A stretch of 45,097 nucleotides of DNA from Verrucomicrobiota bacterium. Its GTDB lineage: Bacteria; Verrucomicrobiota; Verrucomicrobiia; Limisphaerales; SXTU01. The notes beneath the pieces are model-generated. The model worked only from the letters and a program-made list of their open reading frames with translations, had not been told where the DNA came from and searched no databases. The position numbers were made by a program, and so were the translations under genes. The stretch is from the NCBI GenBank assembly GCA_016235545.1, contig JACRKB010000256.1:1-45097 (forward strand), written 5' to 3'. This document shows, one piece after another, positions 7,922 through 16,796 of the stretch; position 1 is the first letter of the stretch; each line of letters starts with the position of its first letter.

Positions 7922-10900
7922 TTAGGGCACCTGGAGGAGCCGGTAGAAGCGTGTGCCAGTGGCCGTGGGCAGGCTCGATGTGCGGGGCGGCCCCGTGTCC
8001 ACCCACTGAAGGCGTCCGCCGGTGCCGGTGACGCCGGGGAACGACGTCTCATAGGGCCCGGCCGCGCTTGAGCTGTATTGGATGTAGTAGGTCTTCCCTG
8101 CGGTGCTCGTGAAATCAATCTTGAACCGGCCCAGATGAAACTCCGTGCGGTCGGGCGTCAGCAGTGTTCCCGCCGGCGCGGCCGGGTAGCCGCCGGTCAC
8201 GATCTCCACGACGAGGCGTGGCTTGGGTGTGGTCACCCGGTCGGAGACGTAATACTCGACGTTGAGCGGAAACGTGCCCGCCGGTGCGAGGGTGGTGGGA
8301 AGGAGGATAAAGGGCACGCCGTTGTTTGTCCCGGTGGCGTTGATGAGGACGATGGCGTTGCCGAGCGAGTCCGCGCCGAGGTCGAAGAAGGATATGCGCA
8401 CGAAGGTGAGCGCGCCCACGCTGCCTGACGGGTTGAGGATGGGCAGTGATTCCTCGGTCGCGCCGGTCTGCGACCGAAGCGCGTAGGCAGTGAGCGATTT
8501 GAAGATGACCGCGCCGCTGAGGAAGCTGCATGCCAGGGGAGCGCCTGATGCGTTGAGCACCTGGTTCGTCACCGGCACTCCCTGCAACATCAGACTGGCG
8601 ACGCTCTGCGTCACTCCTGCCGCGACCGTGAAGTTGAGGAACACGACCACATTGCTGCCAGCGGTGAAGGTCTGCGCTGAGGGGAGGGTGACATCAAAGC
8701 CCAACTGGCCGGCTCCAATCACGTTGGTGCTGGCGAGCGTGCCGGCGACCGGCGTGGTCACGCTGACGAAGACAAGTTTGTTCGCGTCATAGGCCACGCT
8801 GCCCAGAACGCGGTTCTCGCCGCCCTCGGCCAGAAGCGCCACCGGCACGGTAATCGCCGTTCCCGCCGTGAGGTTGGTTGTCTGCGTGGAGACGACTTGC
8901 AGTGCGCGCAGAGAAATCGTCAGGGCCGCGTTGACGCTGGTCACTGAGCCGTCGGAGTTCGTCACCTTCACACAGTAGTTCGCCACGTCGTTGGTGGAGA
9001 TGCTCGTGAACGTCAGGGTGGCATTCGTCGCGCCGGCGATGTCCACGCCGTTCTTGCACCACTGGTAGCGCAGCGTCGGCCGCCCGATGGCGACCACGGT
9101 AAAGGTGGCGGTGTCGCCTGCCAGCACGCTCACAGACACTGGCTGGACGATGATGACCGGCGGGTCGAGGACGGTGAGAGTGGCGTTCGAGCTGGTCGCG
9201 GAGCCGAAGGGGCTGGTGATGACCACCGAGTAAAGGCCGGCCTGGTTGGTCTGGACGTTGGTGAGTGAGAGGGGGTTGTTTGTGGCGCCCGCGAGATTCA
9301 CCCCGGCAAACCGCCATTGGTAGGTGAACGGGCCATCGCCTCCCGCTGTGACGGAGAAGGCGGCGTTGGTGCCCTTGAGCACTGTCAACGACTGCGGATG
9401 CGAGGCGACAAACGGCGCGGTCTTCACCGTGAGCGTGGCGTTCGCGCTCGTCGCGGTGCCGTAAGGGTTGGTGACGACCACCGAATAATCCCCGGCTTGC
9501 GTGGCCTGCACACCGGGCAGGGTCAGCGTGGTGCCGGTCGCACCTGTGATGGCCGCGCCGTTGAACCGCCATTGGTAGGTGAGCGCCGGATCGCCGCCGG
9601 CAACCACGGTGAAGGTGACGGTGATGCCCGCCACGACCGATTGGGAAAGCGGCTGCGTGATGATGAATGGCGGGACACGGACGGTGAGCAGCGCATTGGA
9701 GCTGGTGACGGAGCCGTAGGGACTTGTGATGACGACGGAGTAATTGCCGGCGTTGTTCGTCAGCGCGCTCGCAAGTCCGAAGCTTGCGGCCGTCGCACCG
9801 ACGATGTTTGTTCCGCCAAACCGCCACTGATATGTGAACGGCCCATCGCCACCCGCCGTGACGGAGAATGCGGCGAGGCTGCCCTGAATCACCGTCAGCG
9901 ACTGCGGCTGCGTGGCAACAAATGGCGCGGACTTCACGTCCAGTGTCGCGATGGCGCTGGTGACGGTGCCGTAGGGATTGGAAACAACCACCGTGTAGTT
10001 GCCGAGCTGGCTGACCTGCACGGCGTTGAGCGTGAGCGTCGCAGCAGTCGCGCCCGTCACGGGCACACCGTTCAAGAGCCATTGATAGGTCAGCGTCGGA
10101 TCGCCGCCCGCGACCACCGTGATGCTGGCGTTGTTGCCCGCGACGACGGTCTGCGTAGCCGGGGCTGGCTGCGTGATGATGAAAGGCGGGACGCGGACAG
10201 TGAGCAGCGCGTTGGAGCTGGTGACGGAGCCGAAGGGGTTGCTCACGACGACCGAGTAGTTGCCCGCCTGGTTGGTCTGAACCCCGGTCAACACCAGCGG
10301 GTTGGCCGTCGCTCCGACGATGTTCACGCCGCCAAAGCGCCATTGATACGAAAGCGGCGCGTCTCCGGTCGCGGTCACGCTGAAGGTGGCGGTGTTGCCC
10401 TGGATGACGGTCTGGGGCTGCGGCTGGCCATTGTCAGCGATGGCGGGCGGTGACTGAATAGTGACGACTGCGACCGCGCTGGTGACAGTGCCATAGGGAT
10501 TGCTGACGACGACGGTGTAGTTGCCCTCCAGGCTCTTCTGGACGTTCAGAAGAGTGAGCGTCGCCGCGGTCGCCCCGGGGATGGTTGTCCCGTTTAACCG
10601 CCAGAGGTATGTCAGTGTCGGCGAGCCGGTGGCCGTGACGGAGAGGTTCAAGGTGGCACCCGCAGTGAGCGTTTGCGAAACGGGCTGGACGATGATGGTC
10701 GGCGGGAGCAGCACGGTGAGGGTGGCGTTGGCGCTGGTGGTCGAGCCGCCGGAGTTGCTGATGACGACCGAGTAAAGCCCCGCCTGGGAGGCGAGCACGT
10801 TGGTGAGGGTGACGGTGGTGTTCGTGGCACCCGATATGTTGACGCCGGCGAAGCGCCACTGGTAGGCGAGCGGCGCGGTGCCGGTGGCATTGACGCTGAA

Positions 10901-13228
10901 GGTGGCGTTCTGGCCCTGAACCACTGTGAGGGATTGTGGCTGGCCGTCGGGGCCACCTCCGTTCGGACCCGGCGTGATGAGCGGCGGGACCAACACGGTG
11001 AGCGTGGCGTTGGCGCTGGTCGTGGTGCCGCCGGGGTTGCTGATGACGACCGAGTAGAGGCCTGCTTGGGACAGGACTACGTTGGCAAGCGTGACCGAGG
11101 AACCAGTCGCGCCCGGGATGTTGACGCCGGCGAAGCGCCACTGATAGGTGAGCGGTGCGGTGCCGATGGCGTTGGCGCTGAACGTGGCGTTCTGCCCCTG
11201 GATCACTGTGAGAGATTGTGGCTGGCCATCAGGACCGCCTCCGTTCGGACCCGGCGTGATGACAGGCGGGACCAGCACGGTGAGCGTGGCGTTGGCGCTG
11301 GTAGTGGTGCCGAAGGGGTTGCTGACGACCACCGAGTAAAGCCCTGCCTGTGAGAGAAGGACATTTGTGAGAGTGATCGAAGTGTTGGTCGCGCCCGATA
11401 TGTTGACGCCAGCGAAACGCCACTGGTAGGTGAGCGGCGCGCTGCCGACGGCGTTGGCGCTGAAGGTGGCGTTCTGCCCCTGAATCACTGTGAGGGATTG
11501 CGGCTGGCCGTCAGGGCCGCCTCCGTTCGGACCGGCGGTGATGGCCGGTGGCGCGGCGACGGTGAGCGTGGCGCTGTTTGTCACCGCGCCGAAGAGGTTC
11601 GAGACGATGATGGTGTAAGGCCCGCCGTTGGCGATTTGGATGTTGGAAAGATTAAGGGTCGGGCCGGTCTGTCCGGGAAGCGCCGCCCCGTTGAACACCC
11701 ACTGGTAAAACAGCGGCTCGGTCCCGCCCGCCGTCACGGAAAAGGCCACGTTGGCGCCAACGACGTTGGTGATGGACTGGGGCGGCGTGACGAAGAACGG
11801 AAAGGTGCCCAGCGTGAGGCTCGCGTTTGAGCTGGTGGCGGTGCCGGCGGAGTTCGCCACGACTATCGAGTAGAGGCCGACGTTTGCGTTCTGCGCGTTG
11901 GTGATGGTGATGGAAATGTTGGTCGCGCCGGTGAGGTTGACCCCGCCGAAGCGCCACTGGTATGTGAGCGGGTCGGTGCCGCTGGCCGTGATGGAGAACG
12001 TGGCGTTCGATCCGGTCGGGATGAACACATTCGCGGGATGCGTGATAATCAGCGGCGGCGTCGGGTCCGCCGTGTTGACGCGGGTGAGGAAGTTGTAGGG
12101 GATGTTGTTGAACTGTGTGAATGCGCCGGAGATCAGCAGCTTGCCATCCGTATCCAGCTCGCTGGCGGTGACGCCCGCGCTGGAGCCGCTGTTGAGGAAC
12201 CCAGCCCCGGTGCCCGGATTGAACTGGGTGTCGTGTGCGCCGTTGAGGTCGAGCCGCGCGACACCCCGGCGGGAGGAGCCGCTGACGGTGTCGAACACGC
12301 CGACGATGAGCGCCTTGCCGCTGGGCATCAACTCGGCGCCATGCACGTCCGAGCTGATGTTGACGGTCGCCGCATAGGTCAGGTCCCGGCTGCCCGATGC
12401 GTTGATCCGGAAAATCCTGGAACAGACAACATTGTTGAACGAAAGCACACTGCCGAACACGATGATCTTGCCGTCAGGTTGAATCGTCATCCCAAAGATG
12501 CCCGTGCCACCCGTGCCGATGTTGAACGAAGTGTCCACCGAGCCATTGGGCAGCAGACGCACCATGCCGAGCCGGGGCAGGCCGTTGAATGTCGAGAATG
12601 AGCCGCACACAAGGATGTTGCCGTCAGCCTGGACCTTGATGGAACGCACCAGTTGATCGGGGCCCAGGCCGGGGAGGAAGGTTGTGTCCAGGGAACCGTC
12701 CGCGTTGAGCCGGGCTATGCGCACGCGCGGCACTCCGTTGAAGTTGAAAAAATCCCCGCCGATCAAAATCTTGCCATCACTCTGCAACGCCATCGCCTCC
12801 ACCCCCCCGTCCGCACCGGTGCCAAGGTTTGTGGTGAACGCGGTGTCGAGCGCCCCGTCGTCACCCAGCCGCGCCAGACGCGGGGAGCTGGTGTTCCCGA
12901 CGAAGCCGAAGTAACCGCCGATGACGCACTTGAGGTCGGGTTGGGTCACGATCACCCGCACGGTGGAATCCACGCCGGGTGTGACGAATGAAGTGTCGAG
13001 CGCGCCGGTCCTGGACAGCCGGGCGATGCGGTTGACACGGGTGCCGTTGAAAAAATCAAAGGTGCCGCCGAGGTAAATCTTGCTGTCGTTGGTCCTCACC
13101 TTGATGGCGGACACGATCCCGTTCGGCCCCGTGCCGCTGTTGAAAGTCGTGTCCACGTCACCCGGATCAGCGAGCGCGGCCGGGGGCAGCAGGCAGGCGG
13201 CGGCCACGGCACCGAGCAGCGCCTTCAT
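7922..13228 (-). CDS. Giant secreted delta-60 propeller / 12x Ig-like / cohesin-like protein
   Basis: A 1768-residue exported protein. The signal peptide is KALLGAVAAACLLPPAALA, then DPGDVDTTF. Residues about 20-380 hold seven delta-60 repeats (blades such as DGKILIGGDFFNFNG and DGSLDTTF), probably a seven-bladed propeller. Residues about 387-1440 hold twelve Ig-like domains of about 85-95 residues with recurrent LTYQWRF-G and AGLYSVVVSNP motifs. Next comes a cohesin-like/Big-type domain (about 1440-1600, with ITVPVALLAEGGENRVLGS and LVFVSVTTP), then a C-terminal beta-rich domain (FTSTAGKTYYIQYSS). ATG 13228 is chosen because it starts the signal peptide; the frame stays open further upstream across the antisense of hemC. 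There is no catalytic domain, so an adhesion, matrix or carbohydrate-contact role is inferred. It starts 191 bases after hemC; the barrel gene follows. Confidence 0.88.
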   Translation of the reverse strand: MKALLGAVAAACLLPPAALADPGDVDTTFNSGTGPNGIVSAIKVRTNDSKIYLGGTFDFFNGTRVNRIARLSRTGALDTSFVTPGVDSTVRVIVTQPDLKCVIGGYFGFVGNTSSPRLARLGDDGALDTAFTTNLGTGADGGVEAMALQSDGKILIGGDFFNFNGVPRVRIARLNADGSLDTTFLPGLGPDQLVRSIKVQADGNILVCGSFSTFNGLPRLGMVRLLPNGSVDTSFNIGTGGTGIFGMTIQPDGKIIVFGSVLSFNNVVCSRIFRINASGSRDLTYAATVNISSDVHGAELMPSGKALIVGVFDTVSGSSRRGVARLDLNGAHDTQFNPGTGAGFLNSGSSAGVTASELDTDGKLLISGAFTQFNNIPYNFLTRVNTADPTPPLIITHPANVFIPTGSNATFSITASGTDPLTYQWRFGGVNLTGATNISITITNAQNANVGLYSIVVANSAGTATSSNASLTLGTFPFFVTPPQSITNVVGANVAFSVTAGGTEPLFYQWVFNGAALPGQTGPTLNLSNIQIANGGPYTIIVSNLFGAVTNSATLTVAAPPAITAGPNGGGPDGQPQSLTVIQGQNATFSANAVGSAPLTYQWRFAGVNISGATNTSITLTNVLLSQAGLYSVVVSNPFGTTTSANATLTVLVPPVITPGPNGGGPDGQPQSLTVIQGQNATFSANAIGTAPLTYQWRFAGVNIPGATGSSVTLANVVLSQAGLYSVVISNPGGTTTSANATLTVLVPPLITPGPNGGGPDGQPQSLTVVQGQNATFSVNATGTAPLAYQWRFAGVNISGATNTTVTLTNVLASQAGLYSVVISNSGGSTTSANATLTVLLPPTIIVQPVSQTLTAGATLNLSVTATGSPTLTYLWRLNGTTIPGATAATLTLLNVQKSLEGNYTVVVSNPYGTVTSAVAVVTIQSPPAIADNGQPQPQTVIQGNTATFSVTATGDAPLSYQWRFGGVNIVGATANPLVLTGVQTNQAGNYSVVVSNPFGSVTSSNALLTVRVPPFIITQPAPATQTVVAGNNASITVVAGGDPTLTYQWLLNGVPVTGATAATLTLNAVQVSQLGNYTVVVSNPYGTVTSAIATLDVKSAPFVATQPQSLTVIQGSLAAFSVTAGGDGPFTYQWRFGGTNIVGATAASFGLASALTNNAGNYSVVITSPYGSVTSSNALLTVRVPPFIITQPLSQSVVAGITVTFTVVAGGDPALTYQWRFNGAAITGATGTTLTLPGVQATQAGDYSVVVTNPYGTATSANATLTVKTAPFVASHPQSLTVLKGTNAAFSVTAGGDGPFTYQWRFAGVNLAGATNNPLSLTNVQTNQAGLYSVVITSPFGSATSSNATLTVLDPPVIIVQPVSVSVLAGDTATFTVVAIGRPTLRYQWCKNGVDIAGATNATLTFTSISTNDVANYCVKVTNSDGSVTSVNAALTISLRALQVVSTQTTNLTAGTAITVPVALLAEGGENRVLGSVAYDANKLVFVSVTTPVAGTLASTNVIGAGQLGFDVTLPSAQTFTAGSNVVVFLNFTVAAGVTQSVASLMLQGVPVTNQVLNASGAPLACSFLSGAVIFKSLTAYALRSQTGATEESLPILNPSGSVGALTFVRISFFDLGADSLGNAIVLINATGTNNGVPFILLPTTLAPAGTFPLNVEYYVSDRVTTPKPRLVVEIVTGGYPAAPAGTLLTPDRTEFHLGRFKIDFTSTAGKTYYIQYSSSAAGPYETSFPGVTGTGGRLQWVDTGPPRTSSLPTATGTRFYRLLQVP
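10700..11555 (-). repeat. Three tandem near-identical Ig-encoding units of about 285 bases
   Basis: Ig domains 3, 4 and 5 of the giant protein share the block GPNGGGPDGQPQSLTVIQGQ almost unchanged (encoded near 10955, 11240 and 11530), and their surrounding DNA is much more alike than that of the other nine domains. The even spacing of about 285 bases indicates recent in-frame tandem duplication, possibly still able to expand or contract. Confidence 0.75.
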
Positions 13229-13419
13229 CCGCCGCAGGAAGGCCTCTGGCCGCCATGCTCGCGAGCGGAGCGCGGAGAGGCTAAACGTTTTCAATTGGGG
13301 AGGCGGCTGGCAGAAAGCCAGGCCGTTTTGATGACAAATCATAAGAACAGAACGGGACGTTACCCATTGATGGAAAGTAATGAAGCCTTTTCTAATGATT
13401 CCGGTGGAGGCGGACGTGG

Positions 13420-14457
13420 CTACGCGCCCGAGCGCGGCTTCAGCTCCGCCGCGAGCTGTTCGCCGAGCTGCTCGGGCTCCTGCGACTTGCGCTTTGCCTC
13501 GGCGCGCTTCGCCGAGCCGTCGAGGAAGGACACCACGCGCATCCTGATCTGGTGGCCATGTATTTCCGCGTAGGCTGCCACGGGGCTGGAGCACCCACCG
13601 CCCATCGCACGGAGGAAGGCGCGCTCGGCGCGGACGCACAAGTGCGTGTTGGGGTGGTTCAGCTTCTCGCAGATGTGCCCGGTGCGGTCGTTGCCCGCGT
13701 GGACCTCGATGCCCACTGCCGCCTGCCCCACAGCGGGGAGCATCTCCTCCGGTTCGAGCCGCACGGCAAGCAGGCCCGGCGGCACGCCCTCGCCGGTGAG
13801 CGTCCCGTTGGGCCTGATTTGAAACTTGAGCCGCTCCAAGCCGGCGGCAGCCAGGAGCATGGCGTCGAAGTCGCTGCGCTCGGCGAGCTTCAAGAGCCGT
13901 GTCGGCACGTTGCCGCGCAGTTCGACGACCGTTGTTTCCGGCCGCGCCGCGAGCAGGATCGCACGGCGGCGCGTGCTGCTGGTGGCAACGATGGTGCCCG
14001 CCGGCAAGTTCCCCAGCTTGAGTTTCGGCGCGAAGCCCCGCCGCACGTGCTGGCCGGGAGTCCACTCCACGCTTTCCTGCTGCGCAGCCTCGGCGCGGAC
14101 GAACTGGGCATCGCGGTAGATGAGCACGTCGCGCACGTCCGCGCGCCTGCCCACTGCCCGAAGCACGAGGCCGGCGGGCAGTTCCGTGGGCAAGTCTTTC
14201 AGGCTGTGCACCGCGAGGTCGGCCTCGCCGTTGAGCAGGGCGATTTCGAGCTCCTTCGTGAAGAGGCCTTTTGGCAGCGAGGCGGCCGGGTTCGCGAGCG
14301 AGGCGGACTGAAGCTTGTCACCGGTGGTTTTGATGATGCTCAACTCGAATGTGAGCCTGGGAAACGCCGTGCGGCACTGGGCGAGAACGGCGTTTGCCTG
14401 CGCGAGCGCGAGCGCGCTGCCACGGGTGGCGATGATGATGGGGCGGGGGGCGGGCAT
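13420..14457 (-). CDS. hemC: Porphobilinogen deaminase (hydroxymethylbilane synthase)
   Basis: The enzyme polymerises four porphobilinogens into hydroxymethylbilane in tetrapyrrole synthesis. Family motifs are IIIATRGSALALAQAN at the N-terminus, KGLFTKELEIALLNGEADLA, HSLKDLPTELPAGL, VATSSTRRRAILLAARP, ELRGNVPTRLLKL, and the dipyrromethane-cofactor Cys in RAMGGGCSSPVAA. ATG 14457 (MPAPRPIIIATRGS) fits the family start; a longer frame upstream is repeat sequence. Compared with the E. coli enzyme there are about 25 extra residues at roughly 117-145, between RDVLIYRD and LGNLPAG, probably a surface loop. It lies downstream of hemX-like and hemA genes on the same strand, but a 312-base nested palindrome separates it from hemA. 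Confidence 0.95.
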   Translation of the reverse strand: MPAPRPIIIATRGSALALAQANAVLAQCRTAFPRLTFELSIIKTTGDKLQSASLANPAASLPKGLFTKELEIALLNGEADLAVHSLKDLPTELPAGLVLRAVGRRADVRDVLIYRDAQFVRAEAAQQESVEWTPGQHVRRGFAPKLKLGNLPAGTIVATSSTRRRAILLAARPETTVVELRGNVPTRLLKLAERSDFDAMLLAAAGLERLKFQIRPNGTLTGEGVPPGLLAVRLEPEEMLPAVGQAAVGIEVHAGNDRTGHICEKLNHPNTHLCVRAERAFLRAMGGGCSSPVAAYAEIHGHQIRMRVVSFLDGSAKRAEAKRKSQEPEQLGEQLAAELKPRSGA

Positions 14458-14464
14458 GGGATTT

Positions 14465-14763
14465 TTAGCCACGGATTGAACACGGAACAAACACGGATGA
14501 GGAGGAAGAGGGGAGGCGGGGTGAACCCGAATTCCGAGGTGCAGCCGAGACAGGTCGCAAAGAAGACAAAGGAGCCGACACGGAGATGAATGGGGTGGGG
14601 ACTATTTCTGCCCGCGCCCTTCTCCTGCCAGAAAGCTGGCTTTGCGCTCGTTGCGCCCTTTCGCGGCCAAACCATTTCGGAGCTCGGGGTGAATGGGTGG
14701 CCAAGGTCAGGAGCTGGTCTTTCATCCGTGTTTCAAAACCGTGTTCAATCCGTGGCTGGAACG
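14465..14763. repeat. Nested palindromes between hemA and hemC
   Basis: The outer arms are GCCACGGATTGAACACGG (near 14469) and CCGTGTTCAATCCGTGGC (near 14740). Within them sits a second palindrome of the CCGAACTCCGAA family: left arm from about 14527 (CCCGAATTCCGAGGTGCAGC) and right arm to about 14695 (TTTCGCGGCC then CATTTCGGAGCTCGGGG), with the loop TCTCCTGCCAGAAAGC as in the copy at 5345-5510. The 312-base gap is essentially filled by these two elements. Confidence 0.78.
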
Positions 14764-14769
14764 AAGTCC

Positions 14770-15828
14770 TCATTTGTGGCCAAAGGCGAACTGTGAGCCG
14801 GGCGAGCCGGGCGGCCCGGGCGGAGCAGCCAGCAACGCGCTCGCCTTTGCGCGGATGATTGACTCGCACACGGACAGCTCCTCGCGGCGCAGCTTGAGAT
14901 AATCGTCGGCGATGGTTTGGAGGTCGTCCACGTTGTAGAGATAAACGTCATCGAGGAAGTTGACCTCCGGCTCGATGTCGCGCGGGACGGCAATGTCGAT
15001 AAGCAGCAGCGGCCGCGCGTGGCGCAGGGTGTTCAGCGGGGCGAGCTTGGCGCGCGTCAGGACGTAGTGCGGCGCGCTCGTGCTGCTGATGATGATGTCA
15101 ATCTGTGCGAACTCCGTGTGCCACTCATCAAAATGCACCGCCCGTCCGCCCAGCTCCGCGGCCAGCGTGATGGCGCGGTCGTGTGATCGATTCGAGACGA
15201 TGATGCTCTGCGCGCCGCGACTGAGCAGCGCTCGCGCCGTCTTCTCGCTGGTGTCGCCCGCGCCGATGACCATCACGGTGCGCCCGGCCAGCGTGTCAAA
15301 AATCTTCTCCGCCAGCTCCACCGCGACCGATGCGACGGAGACGCTGCCGCGCTGGATGTTCGTCTCGGTGCGGATTTTCTTGGCGACGTTGAAGGCGGAT
15401 TGGAACGCCTTGTTCAGCCGGCGGCCCGTGTGATGGTGCTTCAGCGCGAGATCGTAAGCCTGCTTGAGCTGGCCGAGAATCTCCGTCTCCCCCAGCACCA
15501 TCGAGTCGAGCCCGCTGGCGACGTTGAAGAGATGCTCGACGCTGTGCGGCTCGCCGAGCTCGTAGAGTTCCGCGCCGAGAGGCCCGGTGTGGTCATGGTG
15601 CGCGAGCAGGAAGCGGCGCAGCTCGGCCAGCGCGGCTCCCGGCTCGGCGCTGGTGGCGGCGTAAATCTCCACGCGGTTGCACGTGGAGAGGATGACCGCC
15701 TCATCAATGAGGCCGCTCCCGCGCACACGGGCCGGGGCCTCGGCCACCGTGGCCTCGGCGAAGGCGAACCGCGCCCGCACCGTGACGGGCGCGGTGCGGT
15801 GGCTGAGGCCGAGGACGACGATGGACAT
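14770..15828 (-). CDS. hemA: Glutamyl-tRNA reductase, short C-terminus
   Basis: The enzyme reduces glutamyl-tRNA(Glu) to glutamate-1-semialdehyde, the first committed tetrapyrrole step in the C5 pathway. Landmarks are VVLGLSHRTAPVTVR at the N-terminus, the catalytic Cys in ILSTCNRVEIYA, HLFNVASGLDSMVLGETEI, the NADPH-binding MVIGAGDTSEKTARALLSRG, and IDIAVPRDIEPEVN. At 352 residues it is about 65 shorter than the E. coli enzyme: after CESIIRAKASALLA only a Pro/Gly-rich tail follows (PPGPPGSPGSQFAFGHK), so most of the dimerisation domain is absent. The stop lies right at the edge of the nested palindrome at 14465-14763. Short versions occur in some other bacteria, so this may still be functional. 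A hemX-like gene lies 101 bases upstream. Confidence 0.94.
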   Translation of the reverse strand: MSIVVLGLSHRTAPVTVRARFAFAEATVAEAPARVRGSGLIDEAVILSTCNRVEIYAATSAEPGAALAELRRFLLAHHDHTGPLGAELYELGEPHSVEHLFNVASGLDSMVLGETEILGQLKQAYDLALKHHHTGRRLNKAFQSAFNVAKKIRTETNIQRGSVSVASVAVELAEKIFDTLAGRTVMVIGAGDTSEKTARALLSRGAQSIIVSNRSHDRAITLAAELGGRAVHFDEWHTEFAQIDIIISSTSAPHYVLTRAKLAPLNTLRHARPLLLIDIAVPRDIEPEVNFLDDVYLYNVDDLQTIADDYLKLRREELSVCESIIRAKASALLAAPPGPPGSPGSQFAFGHK

Positions 15829-15840
15829 CGGGGGGAATTA

Positions 15841-15926
15841 TGAAGGATGAAGGATGAAGGATGAATCCGGAGCGTGCTCGACGACGGAGTCCCCATTCAT
15901 CATCCGCAATTCATCATTCGGCATCT
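15841..15926. repeat. Short palindromic spacer between hemX-like gene and hemA
   Basis: The purine-rich tandem ATGAAGGATGAAGGATGA on the left (about 15840-15864) faces the pyrimidine-rich CCATTCATCATCC and ATTCATCATTCGGCATC on the right (about 15892-15926). It fills the 101-base gap between the two genes. Confidence 0.65.
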
Positions 15927-15929
15927 CAC

Positions 15930-16745
15930 TCACGGGTTGTGGATTCCCGACAGCAGGTTGAAGCCCCAGAAGGTCAGCAGCACGAAGGCAAAGCTCCCCA
16001 CCGCACCCCACGCGAATTTCCGTCCCCCCGGCGAGAACCGCCAGTGCACGCCGAGCAGGCCGACATACAGCAGCAACACGAACCCGGACCACAGAACCTT
16101 CGGGTCCCCCAGCGGGTTGACCGCCTGCGCCTGCTTCAGCAGCACCGGCGAGAGTGCCAGCCCGGCGGCCAGCAGCACGACACCGGAGACGAGGAACCGC
16201 CCGATGACCAGCTCCAGCCCCTGTATGGACGGCAGCGCGGAGACGAGGGCGCGCAGCTTGTGAAATTTCAGGTCGTGCTCCTGCGTGAGATACATCACGC
16301 CCGCCGCCGACCCGAGGCCGAACGCGCCGTAGGCCAGCAGAATCAGCGCGACGTGCAGGCTCACCAGCCCGCCGGAGAAGTCCGGGCGCGGCCCCTTCAC
16401 GTCCAGCGCGGGCATCAGCGCGAAGACTCCCATCGCGAAAAGTCCCGGCGACACGAACGCGCCGAGGAAGCGCAGCCTCTGCCACGCCCCGATGACGAGA
16501 TAGGCGGCGACGATGGTCCACGCGCTGAAGATCGTGGCCTCGTATAGATTATTGACCGGGCAGCGCTCCAGGCTGAAGCCGCGCTTCATCATCGCGACCG
16601 TGTGCAGCAGCCCCGCGCCAGCGAGCAGGATGTATTGCCACCGCGAGTCCTGCCGGAAGCCGCGACGCCAGATGAAGAAGGACAGCGTCGAGCTTGCTCC
16701 GTAGAGCAGCACGGCCAGTCCGAAGAACTCACGGTCGGTCAGCAT
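15930..16745 (-). CDS. HemX/CcsA-like cytochrome c assembly membrane protein
   Basis: A 271-residue polytopic membrane protein with about eight hydrophobic segments (LAVLLYGASSTLSFFIW, YILLAGAGLLHTVAMM, FSAWTIVAAYLVIGAW, SLHVALILLAYGAFGLGSAAG, FLVSGVVLLAAGLAL, WSGFVLLLYVGLLG, VGSFAFVLLTFWGF). It has conserved features of the cytochrome c assembly/HemX family: NNLYEATIFSAW after the second segment, SLHVALILLAYGAF, and the GDPKVLWS motif. The tryptophan-rich WWD haem loop of true CcsA is not seen, so HemX is the better label. In Bacillus, hemX adjoins hemA and tunes its amount; here it precedes hemA, which supports the same type of role. A role in haem delivery for cytochrome c cannot be excluded. 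Confidence 0.85.
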   Translation of the reverse strand: MLTDREFFGLAVLLYGASSTLSFFIWRRGFRQDSRWQYILLAGAGLLHTVAMMKRGFSLERCPVNNLYEATIFSAWTIVAAYLVIGAWQRLRFLGAFVSPGLFAMGVFALMPALDVKGPRPDFSGGLVSLHVALILLAYGAFGLGSAAGVMYLTQEHDLKFHKLRALVSALPSIQGLELVIGRFLVSGVVLLAAGLALSPVLLKQAQAVNPLGDPKVLWSGFVLLLYVGLLGVHWRFSPGGRKFAWGAVGSFAFVLLTFWGFNLLSGIHNP

Positions 16746-16796
16746 CGCAGGGCGAACTTATGGCGGAAGGATGGAATGGCAACAAGCTCCAAGCTC

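Noticed and set aside
10700-11555. Regularly spaced repeats considered as CRISPR
   Set aside because: Units are about 285 bases, in frame, and encode Ig domains; there are no short spacers or cas genes.
13229-14065. N-terminal extension of the giant Ig protein by 279 codons
   Set aside because: The extra sequence is antisense to hemC, has no similarity to the protein, and would bury the clear signal peptide at 13228.
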